A stretch of 64,000 nucleotides of DNA from Hemileia vastatrix (GCA_030280995.1 JASXTE010000013.1:8959001-9023000); one strand, 5' to 3'; positions 21,046 to 31,584 are shown, counted from the first letter of the stretch. Translations and numbers: made by a program. The notes: generated from the letters alone by a model not told the origin.

Positions 21046-23658
21046 ATGTCTTCTTCTGCTGTTGCTTCTGGATCTTCTAACCCTCTTACTCCCTCAGTTA
21101 GAATTGTTTCTTGGGATGGCCCAAAGTTTGATGGGGAGGAGGTTAAATGGTTCATTAGCAGGTATGAAGCTGCTGCTGCTGTTGATGGTGCTTCTCATGT
21201 GGACATGGTAAAGCAAGTTAGATTTTTTATTGCTGATAGGGAGGTGGAAAAAGAGGTTATTGCTATGCAGGCATTTAAGGACAAGGATTGGGTTAAGCTT
21301 TCTAAAGCTATGGTTGATAGATGGGGTGTTAGGTTTACTATGATGGACCTCAATAAAATTGTTGGAGACTGGCAAGCACAAGGTGGAGTTTCTTCTATGG
21401 CGGAATTCAAAAAGCTCTGTGTTCAGTTTGATGAAGTGGTGGAATATCTCATATTGGTGGACGAGTTAGTGCATGAGAACCAAGCAAAAGATTTGTTTTG
21501 GACAGCATGCAGCAGGGATATTTGAAAGGACGTCTTGAAGGATCTTTCAAGAAACGATTTGATGAAGGAACTGCCTAATGGTGAGCAGAAACTGCCGGCT
21601 CTGGAGGTTATCAAAGAGAACATTCAGGCCCATCTAAAGTTATTGGCGTTGGACAAATATCAAGAGTCCTGCACTCAATATGTTAGCAAGGTTAGCGAAG
21701 TTTTGGCCGAAAACAACGATATTATGGTCAAAGCCCAGGAGGCCAAGAAGGCACAAATGGGATTACCTGCTGCTAAAGTTGAGGGCAATGTAGATAATAA
21801 GATGGTCGATCACTTGGCCGATTTAACAAAACAATTAAAAATATTTGTTCAAGAGACTCAGAAGGCCAACAAGGCCCCAATCGCTTCTTCGTCGAAATCG
21901 ACTTCCTATCAATCCAGAGGTTATGAATGTCGAAATTATAATGGCAATAATAATGGTAACTGCTTCCCAGGCAATGGGAGAAATGGTGGGAATGGTGGTA
22001 GTAATGGATATAGAAGTGGCTACAATGAGCCAAAGGTGTGCTCCTATTGTAATAGGAGGGGGCACAGAGCAACAGTTTGTTTTGCTCTTGATAAGGATAT
22101 GGATGCTGGGAGAGTTTTATTTGATGGTAAAGTTTATAAATTTCCTGATGGTTCATTCATCAAGCCCAGTGATGGACAGTCTCCTTCTGATTTGGTCAGA
22201 AGAAGTTTAATGGCTGAAAGGAGAGCCAGATTTGAAGAGGTGACGGATGAAGATGTTAATGCCAAGGGTGGCAAAAATGGTAATGGTAATGGTGGTAAAG
22301 CTGACAAGAGCAAGGAGAAAGAGGTCAGTAAAACCACATTTTCTACTTCTTTTGGTGGTTTAGAGCTGGCAACGGTTGCCCAGGTGGAGGGTAGCTGTAT
22401 GGCTGGCGAATACGATGTTAATGCTGCTAGAAGAGCAGCTGCTACTAAGGCGAAAAGAAGCATTCAAAGCCAATTGAGGGCTAATCCTGGCAAGGCCAAT
22501 AACAAAGTGAACCCTTACTCTAAGGACAAGAATTATAGTGCTCAAACTGCCGCCAACAAATTGAACCCTTACTCTAAGGACGAATTATATAAAATGCAGA
22601 AGGGGATTGCTGATATGGGGCCCCCTAGTTATGGCAAGTTTGATTTAAATGGTGAGCCTATGCCAGATGATGATTCGGATTCTGAGGAGGACGTACCATT
22701 GGCGTCTCTACCCAGACCAATTTTTAGCGGTCCCATCCCAATGGAGGGTGTAGGAAGGACTAGCGATGGATCAGGATTAGTGCAAGAAGCTGGTGACAGA
22801 GTTAGGGTTATAGAAAGTGAAGATGTTATTATGGGGGGTGAAGATGGCTCGGTTGGACCTCAAGAGGTACCCAGGGCCAAGGTTGTTAAATCAAAGGTCC
22901 GGTATGAGCGGCCAGTAGTTTCTGGTCAAGCTAATGCGATGGAAGCAGTTTTGAATAGGGTGAATCAACTGCAGATTCCCTTATCTTTGGGGGAGTTATT
23001 TATGATTAGTCCAGCACTTGCTGAAAAGCAAAAGAAGCATTTGACGAGGCGTCGTGTTTCAACTGGAGAGGTGGAATATATTTGTGAAAATGCTGAAAAG
23101 TTTGGGGAAGATGTAGATACGCATTTTTCCGCTCCCCTGGGTTACCTGGTGGTAACTCTTAACGGTAAAGAAGTAAAGGCCTTGGTCGATTCAGGGTCTC
23201 AAATTAATTTAATTTCATTGGAGCAAGCAACGAGTATAGGCTTGCCAATTAAAAGTGGAACTGGGGGAAACCTCAGAGGCATTGGAGGGCATGCAACAGA
23301 GCTGATGGGCACAGCTGAGCATGTCAGGTTAGGCATTGGTGGATCTGTTGGTAAGGTTCACTTTTATGTGGCCAGAGGAGCAGTCAAAACTGTTCTGGGT
23401 GGTCCTTTTTTGATGGATTTTGAGGCCAGGATAGGGTATCAAGCTGGCATGGGGATTAGTTTGGAGATCACTGGTGAAGATATGCGGAGGTTACATATGC
23501 GGTTAGCGCCTCCTGAAGATGAAGGTTGGGAAACAAGGCCAGGGATTATTACTCTGTGCCAGTGTTGTGTTTGCACCAAGAAGCGGCATATAAAACAGAC
23601 GGCTTCTGGTGAATTATGTTTGTTGGAAAGGGATGAATGCCCTCATTTTTTGGGGTAG
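21046..23658 (+). pseudogene. F2-a gag-protease
   Basis: ATG 21046 (MSSSAVASGSSNPL) opens a frame of about 870 codons ending at TAG 23656-23658. Gag comes first (capsid-like region, about residues 1-270). Then comes a Gly/Asn-rich stretch and a canonical CCHC knuckle (CSYCNRRGHRATVC, from residue 332), which binds RNA. An acidic region follows, and then a retropepsin-like protease with the catalytic LVDSGSQ (Asp about residue 715) and the ILGG-like VLGGPFLMDF. A single in-frame TGA at 21523-21525 interrupts it; F2-b has Arg there. The frame is otherwise open, so the damage is small. The gag stop follows a -1 slippery heptamer that leads into Pol. Confidence 0.9.
23646..23652 (+). promoter_or_regulatory. 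Probable -1 ribosomal frameshift site of F2-a
   Basis: T TTT TTG is in the right phase (gag codons TTT TTG) directly before GGG TAG, the end of gag-protease. Slipping back one base joins the frame reading GVAGADHSNV, which continues toward Pol. The same heptamer is kept in F2-b (44477-44483). The form X-XXY-YYZ is the classical -1 signal. Confidence 0.7.
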
Positions 23659-24113
23659 CAGGGGCTGATCACTCTAATGTTGTAATCTCTCCTCAGGATG
23701 AGATCCCGGATTGCAATAGGTCAGCTCACTTGGAGATAATTCAAGTGGATTCTCAATTATTTTCTGTTAATATTACTTTGGAGTGCAAATACGTTATGGA
23801 CTTTTCTATATGTTTATTGGATTTACCCTGTTTTTCTATAAAATTTAAAAATGGTGAAAAAGGCAAAATGGGCCAAATTAGGTTGGATAAAGGTTGGAAG
23901 GGTATGTTTTATGACCTCCAGCAAGAGGTTAAACTGCAAGTATCTCCTTCTATTATGGACCTCCAGCAAGAGGGTAAACTGCAAAAATCACATCAAAATC
24001 CAATAAAAAATCTCAGTATAATTAAAACACAAAAAAAAAATTTTTGTTAAAATTCAATTTCGGTTCTCCAGCAAGAGCTTAAACTGCCAACTTTCTTTAC
24101 GGGTGATTTACCG
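23653..24113 (+). pseudogene. F2-a protease-RT spacer with peptide/hairpin repeats
   Basis: This is the frame entered after the presumed frameshift. It encodes a non-conserved spacer and then LQQEVKLQ and LQQEGKLQ repeats whose DNA forms the TAAACT hairpin motif (23915-23936, 23960-23981, 24067-24087). A TAA at 24048-24050 interrupts it; F2-b has GAA there. Downstream the frame is continuous with the RT-integrase frame. Confidence 0.75.
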
Positions 24114-27100
24114 TTGGATAAGGGAAGCAAAGGTGTTGGAAAATCTGTTTATAAATTAGACGAGGGAAAGGAGAAAAGGGTAAAATTTAAAAATGAAATA
24201 AAATATTTTTCTAATTTTTCTTATTCCGATTCTGACGATGAAGAAGATTTATTTGATGAAATTTTTAATGGCGATACAAAAGTAAATGTTATACCTCAAG
24301 CTTATTTAGATGTGGACACAGCCAAATATAAGAAGGTAGCAAATAAAGTTCGACCTATTAATGAACCGCTACCTGCTGAATTAAATCCACCTTTGAGAAG
24401 ACCAAGGTTATCAAGAAATCCTTATGAAAGTCCCTTGGTAAAGAATCCGCCTGAATTTTCTGAGATGTCAAGAATCACTTTTGAGAGACTGGGTGTTGTT
24501 AATTTTGGACCTGATGGTTGGTTGTCTGGAGAAGAGAAGAAGTTGTTGTTGGATGTGATGGTCAAGCAAGAGAAGGCCATTGCTTTTGTAGAAGAGGAGA
24601 GGGGTGTGTTGAAGCATTCCTATGGGGAGCCTTACAAGATTCCTGTGGTATGTCATGAACCGTGGCAGCAGAAACCGATTCCTATTCCGGCTGCATTAAA
24701 AGAAGCCTATATTGAAGTAGTCAGAGAACGGATACGCACTGGACTGTATGAGCAATCAAAGTCAAGTTATTCTAGTCCGGTATTTTGTATCAAGAAACCA
24801 AATGGCAAGCTTAGAGTTGTTCATGATCTTAGGGAATTAAATAGGGTTACAATAAAGGATGCTGGGATACCGCCTAGTGCTGAGGAGTTTGTTGAAGCGC
24901 TTGCAGGGAGAGTGAGTTATGGTTTGGGAGATATTATGGGTGGATATGATGAGAGAGAGTTGCATCCGGACTCAAGGCCTCTCACTACATTCAATACGCC
25001 ACTAGGACGTTTACAGTTAACAAGATTACCTCAAGGAGCAACAAATTCGGTTGCAGTTTATCAAGCTCAGATGGCTTGGATCCTTCAAGATGAAATTCCA
25101 CAATATGCTGGAATCTTTATAGATGATGGAGGAATTAAGGGACCAACAACTGACTATGATAACCAGGTGTTGGAAGAGAATCCTGGGATACTCAAATTCA
25201 TTTGGGAGTTTGCAATTACATTAGAAAGAATCTTGTTTCGAATTGAAGAGGCTGGTTTAACTATTTCAGGTTCAAAATTTTCATGTTGTGTGCCAGCCTT
25301 AGAAATATTAGGCCATGTGGTATGTAGAGAGGGTAGGATTATGTCCAAGAAGAAAGTTAACAAAATTCAGTCCTGGCCAAGACCCAAGAATACCACCGAA
25401 GTTAGAGGGTTTTTAGGCATTTGCGTATATGTTAGAATGTTTATTAAGGACTTTTCTTCATTGGCAGCTCCATTGAGACGGTTGACGAGAAAGGATGCAG
25501 ACTGGGAGTGGGATGAAGAGTGTGAGAAGGCGTTTGTGAAGTTGAAGGAGGTTGTGGGGAAGGATTTAGTCCTGCACAAGTTGGATTATGGAAAAGATGC
25601 TGGTAGAATTTATTTAGCAGTTGATTCAAGTCAGGTTGCAGCTGGGGTGGTTTTGTCTCAGATGGATAAAGCTGGTTACATCAGGCCAGTTAGGTATGAA
25701 TCTGTAGTATTTACTGAGGTCGAATCAAGATATTCTCAACCAAAATTGGAATTATGTGGTGTGGAAAAATTACTGAAGAAACTTCAGCATATTTTGTGGG
25801 GGCAACATTTTGAGTTGCAAGTGGATGCGAAATCGTTAATCCAGATGATTAATTCCCCAAGTTTACCGAATGCACCCATGATGAGATGGGTAGCTTTTAT
25901 TCAACATTTTTTGTTTGATTTAGTTCATAAACCTGGCAAAACTTTTACTATGCCAGATGGTTTATCAAGGAGACCACCCACTGAAGAAGATTCAGACTCA
26001 GAAGAGTTCGATGAAGATATACCTATTATCAAAGCCAGCACTAAAGGAGCTGAAGACTTTCCATACCTCCCCCATGAGGTTAAACTGGCAGGACTATTGT
26101 GTTTAGATTATGGTGATGATGACCTCCACCAAGAGGATAAACTGGAAAATAGTTTTTATGTTAATAAAGGTGTTGGAAAAGGCTTAGATAAATTTGGTAG
26201 AAAGGAGGTAGAAGAAGATGTGGTGTATGTAGAGGAAGATGGATTGGTAGTGTGGGATAGTAGTAAGTTAAGGAATGGTGTATATGTAGGAGAATTAGAG
26301 AATTTAAATAAAAAGGTGGATAAAGAGAAAGAGGTATTTTTGAATACGGTTTACGAAGGATCCAAAGGTTCAGAAGAAAAACGTCAACATAGCTCGATTA
26401 AAGATTTATTTAGGGGTCAACAATTATTGGCTCATTCATGTGCAGGTGATATTGGTGATAGAGAAGTCCCTATTGATGTTATATTAATCGATTTTCAAGA
26501 TGAAGTCTGGGGTCAGACTGGTTTTTACTTTTTGTTAGTCAAATATTTGTTGACTTTAGAGAGGCCAGAAGATTGTGAAGACAATGAATGGGTGGCTATC
26601 AAGAGGAAGTCATCTACGTTTTACCTATCTGGTCGACGTTTAATGAGGAGAAGGTATCCAAATCCTCAAGTAGTTATAACTCAAGAGAAGGGGAAAGAAT
26701 TAGTTTTTAAATCACTGCATGAAGATCTTGGGCATAGAGGCGTTGGAGAAACGTTTAGAAGAATTTCTGATCAATTCTGGTGGCCTGGCATGAAGATGGC
26801 TGTTAAACAGTGGGTTCAGTCATGCGAAGAATGTCAAAGACAAAGTTATTTAAGGCCAAAAGAACCTGGACGTGCAACCGGTGAATATACGCTCTTTGGG
26901 AGAGTTAGTTTAGATGCCGTTCATATAAAAGAGGGACGGTATAAATATTTAATTGTGGCCAGAGATGATTTATCTGGTTGGGTAGAGGCAGCGCCTCTTA
27001 TTAAATTAACTGCCAAAAATGTGGCAGAATTTTTTTTGATAAATTGGGTATATAGGTATGGGGTGATGAAGTTGGTAACGGTAGATGGAGGTCCTGAATT

Positions 27101-27779
27101 TGGGAAAGAGTTTAAAGAGGCCGTATTGAAAGTTGGATCAAAGGTTAGGGTAGCAACCCCATATTATCCTGAAGCTGAAGGCATGGTTGAAAGAGGGCAT
27201 CAAGTTATTAAGGATGCTTTAGTTAAAATGTGTGGGACAAGTGCCGAAAAGTGGAGGCACTATTTACCTTTAGTTTTATTTGCTGATCGAATCACTGCCA
27301 AAAGGACGACCGGATTTTCACCTTATGAACTTGTTTTTGGACAGAAAGCAGTTTTACCGGTTGATTTAGAAGCTGAATCATATCTTGGAGTTGACTGGGA
27401 CACGGTCAAAACTACTGAAGAATTATTGTGTGCAAGAATGATGCAGCTAGAAAAGAAAGAAGAATATTTAGAAAAGGCATATTCACGGATGATGAAGATC
27501 CGAAATCAATCAGTCAGATATTGGGATGAGCGGTTGGCACATCGATTAAGGAAACCTTTGAACCCAGGAGATATGGTCCTGGTGTATAATAGGAGTTTGG
27601 AAAATCAGTGGGGAAAGATGTTTGCAGATAGGTGGAATGGACCGTATAAAATCAAGGAGCAAGTTTCCGGCGGCTCATATGTGCTAGAAGAGTTGGATGG
27701 AGTAGTATTGAAGAAGAGGGTAGCAGCCGATCAAGTGAAACGGTTCTATCCTAGAGGCACCAGGAGTGCCGAAGTCTAA
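24114..27779 (+). CDS. F2-a Pol: RT, RNase H, integrase
   Basis: This is one open frame of 1,221 codons, continuous with the spacer after TAA 24050; it has no start of its own and would be made as a Gag-Pol fusion. RT: KKPNGKLRVVHDLRELN, the first catalytic Asp in GDIMGGYDE, and FIDD (about residue 335) in place of YxDD. RNase H: AVDSS (about 502), LELCGV, QVDAKS. A linker with two hairpin motifs in frame (LPHEVKL, LHQEDKL). Integrase: zinc site with HEDLGH and CEEC (about 868-907), catalytic Asp in LDAVHIKE (about 933), Asp in VDGGPEF (about 991), Glu in MVERGHQ (about 1026), 35 residues apart. The C-terminus has a GPY-type module (WNGPYKI) and no chromodomain. All catalytic residues appear present. 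It ends at TAA 27777-27779. Confidence 0.92.
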   Translation: MDKGSKGVGKSVYKLDEGKEKRVKFKNEIKYFSNFSYSDSDDEEDLFDEIFNGDTKVNVIPQAYLDVDTAKYKKVANKVRPINEPLPAELNPPLRRPRLSRNPYESPLVKNPPEFSEMSRITFERLGVVNFGPDGWLSGEEKKLLLDVMVKQEKAIAFVEEERGVLKHSYGEPYKIPVVCHEPWQQKPIPIPAALKEAYIEVVRERIRTGLYEQSKSSYSSPVFCIKKPNGKLRVVHDLRELNRVTIKDAGIPPSAEEFVEALAGRVSYGLGDIMGGYDERELHPDSRPLTTFNTPLGRLQLTRLPQGATNSVAVYQAQMAWILQDEIPQYAGIFIDDGGIKGPTTDYDNQVLEENPGILKFIWEFAITLERILFRIEEAGLTISGSKFSCCVPALEILGHVVCREGRIMSKKKVNKIQSWPRPKNTTEVRGFLGICVYVRMFIKDFSSLAAPLRRLTRKDADWEWDEECEKAFVKLKEVVGKDLVLHKLDYGKDAGRIYLAVDSSQVAAGVVLSQMDKAGYIRPVRYESVVFTEVESRYSQPKLELCGVEKLLKKLQHILWGQHFELQVDAKSLIQMINSPSLPNAPMMRWVAFIQHFLFDLVHKPGKTFTMPDGLSRRPPTEEDSDSEEFDEDIPIIKASTKGAEDFPYLPHEVKLAGLLCLDYGDDDLHQEDKLENSFYVNKGVGKGLDKFGRKEVEEDVVYVEEDGLVVWDSSKLRNGVYVGELENLNKKVDKEKEVFLNTVYEGSKGSEEKRQHSSIKDLFRGQQLLAHSCAGDIGDREVPIDVILIDFQDEVWGQTGFYFLLVKYLLTLERPEDCEDNEWVAIKRKSSTFYLSGRRLMRRRYPNPQVVITQEKGKELVFKSLHEDLGHRGVGETFRRISDQFWWPGMKMAVKQWVQSCEECQRQSYLRPKEPGRATGEYTLFGRVSLDAVHIKEGRYKYLIVARDDLSGWVEAAPLIKLTAKNVAEFFLINWVYRYGVMKLVTVDGGPEFGKEFKEAVLKVGSKVRVATPYYPEAEGMVERGHQVIKDALVKMCGTSAEKWRHYLPLVLFADRITAKRTTGFSPYELVFGQKAVLPVDLEAESYLGVDWDTVKTTEELLCARMMQLEKKEEYLEKAYSRMMKIRNQSVRYWDERLAHRLRKPLNPGDMVLVYNRSLENQWGKMFADRWNGPYKIKEQVSGGSYVLEELDGVVLKKRVAADQVKRFYPRGTRSAEV

Positions 27780-28048
27780 CTCCAAAATAAGGATAAACTA
27801 CAATTTTAATGACTTTTATTATATTTATACCTCCGCAACGAGGATAAACTATGATATCTACGAAATTTTATGGATTCCTCCGCAATGAGGATAAACTATG
27901 ATTTTTTTTAAAAAAAAAAAAAATCTTATCGACCTACGCAATGAGGATAAACTATGATATTGATGAAATTTTATGGATTCCCCCGCAATGAGGATAAACT
28001 ATGATATCAACAAAATTTTATGATGACCTCCGCAACGAGGATAAACTA
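27780..28048 (+). repeat. F2-a 3' UTR hairpin array, about 50-bp period
   Basis: Five clear copies and one degenerate copy of the motif CCTC-CGCAAY-GAGG-A-TAAACT follow the pol stop, at 27830, 27877, 27933, 27981 and 28026 (degenerate one at about 27779). AT-rich spacers separate them. F2-b has the same array at 48748-48965. A further motif copy with AGTC/GACT arms is at 28372-28394. Confidence 0.9.
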
Positions 28049-28263
28049 TCTTCTTTTTTAATCAAAATACTTTACTATCGTTACACTGTATATGGTCAAC
28101 GAAACTATGATGAAACTTAACAAAATTCAAGAAGACCTTCTTTGAAATTTTCAAAAACTTAAAATTCTTAAAATATGGGTGAAGATAGTGTTGGAAAATT
28201 TTTAAAATTTATTGGAAGAAGTGTTCACAGGGGAACCTTTATAATTTAATATTGGCAAGTGTG

Positions 28264-28719
28264 GGGGTAATTGATGGGCTGGCTGCTCTATACACAATTA
28301 CCCCATAATGTTTGTTTCCAAAATTTTCCCTGTTTCTAGTTGAATCCTGGATTTGTCTTTTAATTATAGGAAGTCCACTAAGACTATAAACTGGAACAAA
28401 TCAAGAGAAACCGCTCTCAACGCCGGATTCAAGATTTTTTTATTTTGCTTTTGATTTTTTTTATGATAGATTGTGATTTCTTTTCTTTAATATATATTAT
28501 GAATTATTGTAAAGGTGATTCTCACTGGTGGTCTCTAATCATTTTTATAAATTGGAGGGAGCCCACCCAGTGATCATCATTATAAAAATTATCTTCTAAA
28601 AACTTTCATTTATTTTCTTTTCTTTTCAATTTCTCAAAATTGTGTAACCACATCAAGTTGCACTTGGATGTAGGTATGATGTCGAGGGTACGGCTCATCA
28701 AATGGCCGGGGGGCATCTT
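28264..28719 (+). other. F2-a structured 3' modules 1-3
   Basis: There are three inverted-repeat modules. Module 1, 28264-28304: GGGGTAATTG pairs with CAATTACCCC, with an inner GGGC/GCTC stem around TGGCT. Module 2, about 28522-28575: TCACTGG pairs with CCAGTGA, with GGTCTC and GAGGGAGCCC inside. Module 3, about 28642-28719: CATCAAG against CTTGGATG, followed by GGCTCATCAAATGGC. All three recur in order in F2-b (49180-49631) and, diverged, in F2-c. Confidence 0.75.
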
Positions 28720-28789
28720 TTAAAATTTTATTTTGAAATTTTTTATTACTTTTTTATCTTTCTTTGAAAATTAAATTTTAACTTTTATT

Positions 28790-29112
28790 TCAAAACTATC
28801 TTTTTTAAAATCTTATATTTTAAATCAAAAAAAAATAAAAATAAAAATAAATAAAAATAAAATAAAATAAAAAATAAAAAAAAAATCACAAAAAAAAATA
28901 AAAATAAAAAAATAAAAATAAAATAAAATAAATAAATAAAAATAAAATAATAAAATAAATAAAAAATTAATTAATTAAATCAAAATCATTATTATATTTC
29001 TTAGTTTTATTTTTCAGTCTTCATTCTTTTTAGTTTTATTCATTTAGTTGAGACAGGAAACAGGGTCTAGGGGAGCTCAATACCTATGGGATTTTACTTC
29101 AAGACAGCTGTT
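28790..29112 (+). other. A-rich tract and short unique segment, no gene
   Basis: An irregular AAAAT/AAAT low-complexity stretch (about 28790-28980) is followed by about 130 bases of unassigned sequence. In F2-b the antisense gene B starts at the comparable point; here there is no trace of it. Confidence 0.6.
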
Positions 29113-29781
29113 AGTCCTCCAAGACTTTAAACTGGCTACTGTTCAAGACTTTCCTAAAAGTTTTATACAAATTTTGGAGCTGTTAGTCCTCCAAGACTTT
29201 AAACTGGCTACTGTTCAAGACTTTCCTTAAGGTTTTATACGAATTTTGGAGCTGTTAGTCCTCCAAGACTTTAAACTGGCTAAATTTCAAGACTGTCATT
29301 AAAGATTTTATATTGGAGCTGTTAGTCCTTCAAGACTTTAAACTGAATTTCAAGGATGATTAAGATTTTATGGATATTTTCGGAGATGGATTTTTTTTAT
29401 ATAAATCAAATGTTAGGTCTACCAAGACCTTAAACTGGAGTGTTATCAAATGTTAGGTCCACCAAGACCTTAAACTGGACTATTATCAAGCTGTTGGGTC
29501 CACCATGACCTTATACTGGATTTCTTGTCGATCAAATGTTTGGTCCACTATGACATTAAACTGGATTATCAAGTTTATTCAATCTTTGGTCAAGCCTAGG
29601 CCTTATTTAGGAATTTATCAAGTTATTTATGCACCTAAACAATCTTTGGTCCACCAAGACCATAAACTGGCAATCGGTTATATGTTTGGTCTACCAAGAC
29701 TTTAAATTGGAATGTCAATCTTCTTTGGATAACTCAATTCAATCTTTTAATTTATCACTGTCCACTAAGACTCTAAACTGG
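29113..29781 (+). repeat. F2-a 3' hairpin cluster with AGTC/GACT and GGTC/GACC arms
   Basis: First come four copies at a 72-bp period (29113, 29185, 29257, 29325) with arms AGTC/GACT, then about seven copies (29416, 29456, 29497, 29542, 29648, 29687, 29759) mostly with arms GGTC/GACC. All keep a 6-nt loop and one base before TAAACTGG, with small deviations. Reading frames across them are incidental. The second group is shared with F2-b (60309-60781). Confidence 0.9.
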
Positions 29782-30444
29782 TTATTCAATTATTTCTGGA
29801 ATTGGGTGCTGATAAGCTTTAGGAGGTTAAAATTTTAGGTGGTGATGATGCTAATGAAAGCATAATGGTTAATTAGGTGAAATTTGTGGCGCTTTAACAT
29901 GGTCTAAAGTCAAAATTATTATTGGAAGCCTGGCAAAAGTATTTTATGGGTTTGCTGTATAGCAAAGTTTGAAAATTGTGATGAAGGAATCAGAAGTTAG
30001 GATGGTAGTTTGATTTTAGGGAATGATTTTTTTTAGTGCCTCATAGTGAGGCCATTTTTTTTGGTGTGAAGCTTGGAGGACCTTATGGCGAGATTGGAAT
30101 CATAGAATTTGGCTCAGTGGGGGGCCCTATGGGGTTGGAATCAGGAGTATTCGGCTCATAGGAAGATCCACTCTCTCAATGCTGTGACAAGAAGGAAGAC
30201 TGGTATATGGGAGTCTGAAGGGATTCAAACCTTGCTCTCAGTAGTGGAATCATCACAAGATTTATGTTATTTTATTTTATGTTATATCAAGCCAGAGAAG
30301 AAGAAACAACCTTTTTTTTACTATAAAGAATTAAAAGAAGACCAGCTAAAACAAATTTATCAAATTATTTTATTAGAAAAGATAATTCTTTTGGAATTGC
30401 TCAACCACTTATGCAAAGTTTTAAGAATGGGGACATTCTCAATT
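29782..30444 (+). other. F2-a sequence before the polypurine tract, no gene
   Basis: It is conserved with F2-b 60782-61396 and 62131-62172. At about 30335-30402 it keeps the last roughly 10 codons and the stop of antisense gene A, then jumps to sequence upstream of that gene. Most of gene A is deleted here. The plus-strand frame at 30109-30462 matches F2-b sequence with frame breaks and is not supported as a gene. Confidence 0.7.
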
Positions 30445-30454
30445 GGAGGGAGGA
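30445..30454 (+). other. F2-a polypurine tract
   Basis: GGAGGGAGGA directly precedes the 3' LTR, the expected plus-strand primer. It is identical in F2-b (62173-62182). Confidence 0.9.
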
Positions 30455-31584
30455 TGTGGTAGCCTAAGGTTTAGTATGGCACCTAAGTACGTAAATGGAG
30501 TTATTATGGCGTGCAAGATTGGCGTTATTATTTTTTATAAAAGGGTTTTATTTAATTTATTTGAGTTTTAAATATGAAGAAATTGGTCACGAGCAAATGC
30601 CTACACAAAAACAATTTATTTTACGGAGAAAACTTATTTTTTTACGGTCTGAAAAGTTTATAAGTATCAAGTAGAGTCACTTAAGAACCTTGGGAAATTT
30701 TCCCAGAATTTTTACTATTTTTCTTATATTTTTAAATGAATTTTAAAATTGTATAGAAATATTTACGTTTTCAGAAATTACTTAACTTCGATGAATTTTC
30801 ACGGGGTAATTAGAGCTGCGCAGACTACGAAAATTAGTTTGGTATGTAAAGGGGAAGTAGCTCTATTATGTGTAATTTTTCTAGATTTTTTACTATAGTT
30901 TTAAGGTTCTAATTGACTCCGGAAGTCTGGACGGACTCCGTTTCGACTCCGTACGGACTCCGCTTTGACTCCGTACGGACTCCGTACGGGCTCCGGATTG
31001 ACTCTGGAAGAGCTCTGGAGGGGAAAACTTAGGCACGTGACTAGGAATACTTAAGCGCTTCTCAAACTCGAAATTGAGGGGGGGGACATATCATACAGCT
31101 TAATCTTTAACCACCACAGTCTCATTTTTTATTACTCAACAAATTAAATAAATTGTAATACCCTTATAACTTTATATTTTATATATAACATTTTAGAAAT
31201 ACTACTCAACAATTTAAATCACACTTCATACAGGGTATCTTTAGAAAGGTCTTCATCACTGGGACTTGATTATTGCTGTCTCATAAAAATTCAAATTATT
31301 ATAAAAACATAAAAGTCAATTTTCAGATCTTTCACTGGTACACCTTAATTGTTGTTATCAGTATTTCTTTTATCAACAGCCACTTTCTTTAAATCTCAAT
31401 AAGCGTTAATTATTTTTGAGTTTCATTATTTTCATCAATCAGATCCAAGTAGATTGGTTAGCTTAGTGATTTAGAATTTCCATTTTGTTATTTTTATTGG
31501 AAGGACGGGGTTTTCAGCTAAATCCACATATCTCCTCCGGATTCTGCTTACAGCAAGGTGACTGTAAGAGTTTACCTTACCATA
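30455..31584 (+). repeat. F2-a 3' LTR
   Basis: Its ends match the 5' LTR (TGTGGTAGCC, TTACCATA). The CCG/CGG array is longer here: six ACTCCG units at about 30915-31003. Differences from the 5' LTR include this array and scattered substitutions. Confidence 0.92.

Larger units (their letters stand above)
19764..31584 (+). mobile_element. F2-a, nearly complete Ty3/Gypsy element
   Basis: LTRs are at 19764-20869 and 30455-31584. The primer site is at 20872, the polypurine tract at 30445-30454. Gag-protease and Pol are in two frames. Flanking tetranucleotides ACGT (19760-19763) and AAGT (31585-31588) fit a 4-bp duplication with one change. F2-b has an exact 4-bp duplication. The element is 11.8 kb, sits in the F3-b leader and lacks both antisense genes found in F2-b. 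Confidence 0.92.

Noticed and set aside
29048..29230. Plus-strand frame with repeated LVLQDFKLA
   Set aside because: Direct translation of 72-bp hairpin repeats; it does not extend into the next repeat group and has no ATG (GAG-rich start at TTG).
29113..29781. Regularly spaced repeats resembling a CRISPR array
   Set aside because: The genome is eukaryotic, spacers are themselves partly repetitive, spacing varies, and the units match retroelement hairpins elsewhere in the window.
30109..30462. Plus-strand 117-codon frame before the F2-a 3' LTR
   Set aside because: The homologous F2-b sequence breaks the frame, and it overlaps the remains of antisense gene A.
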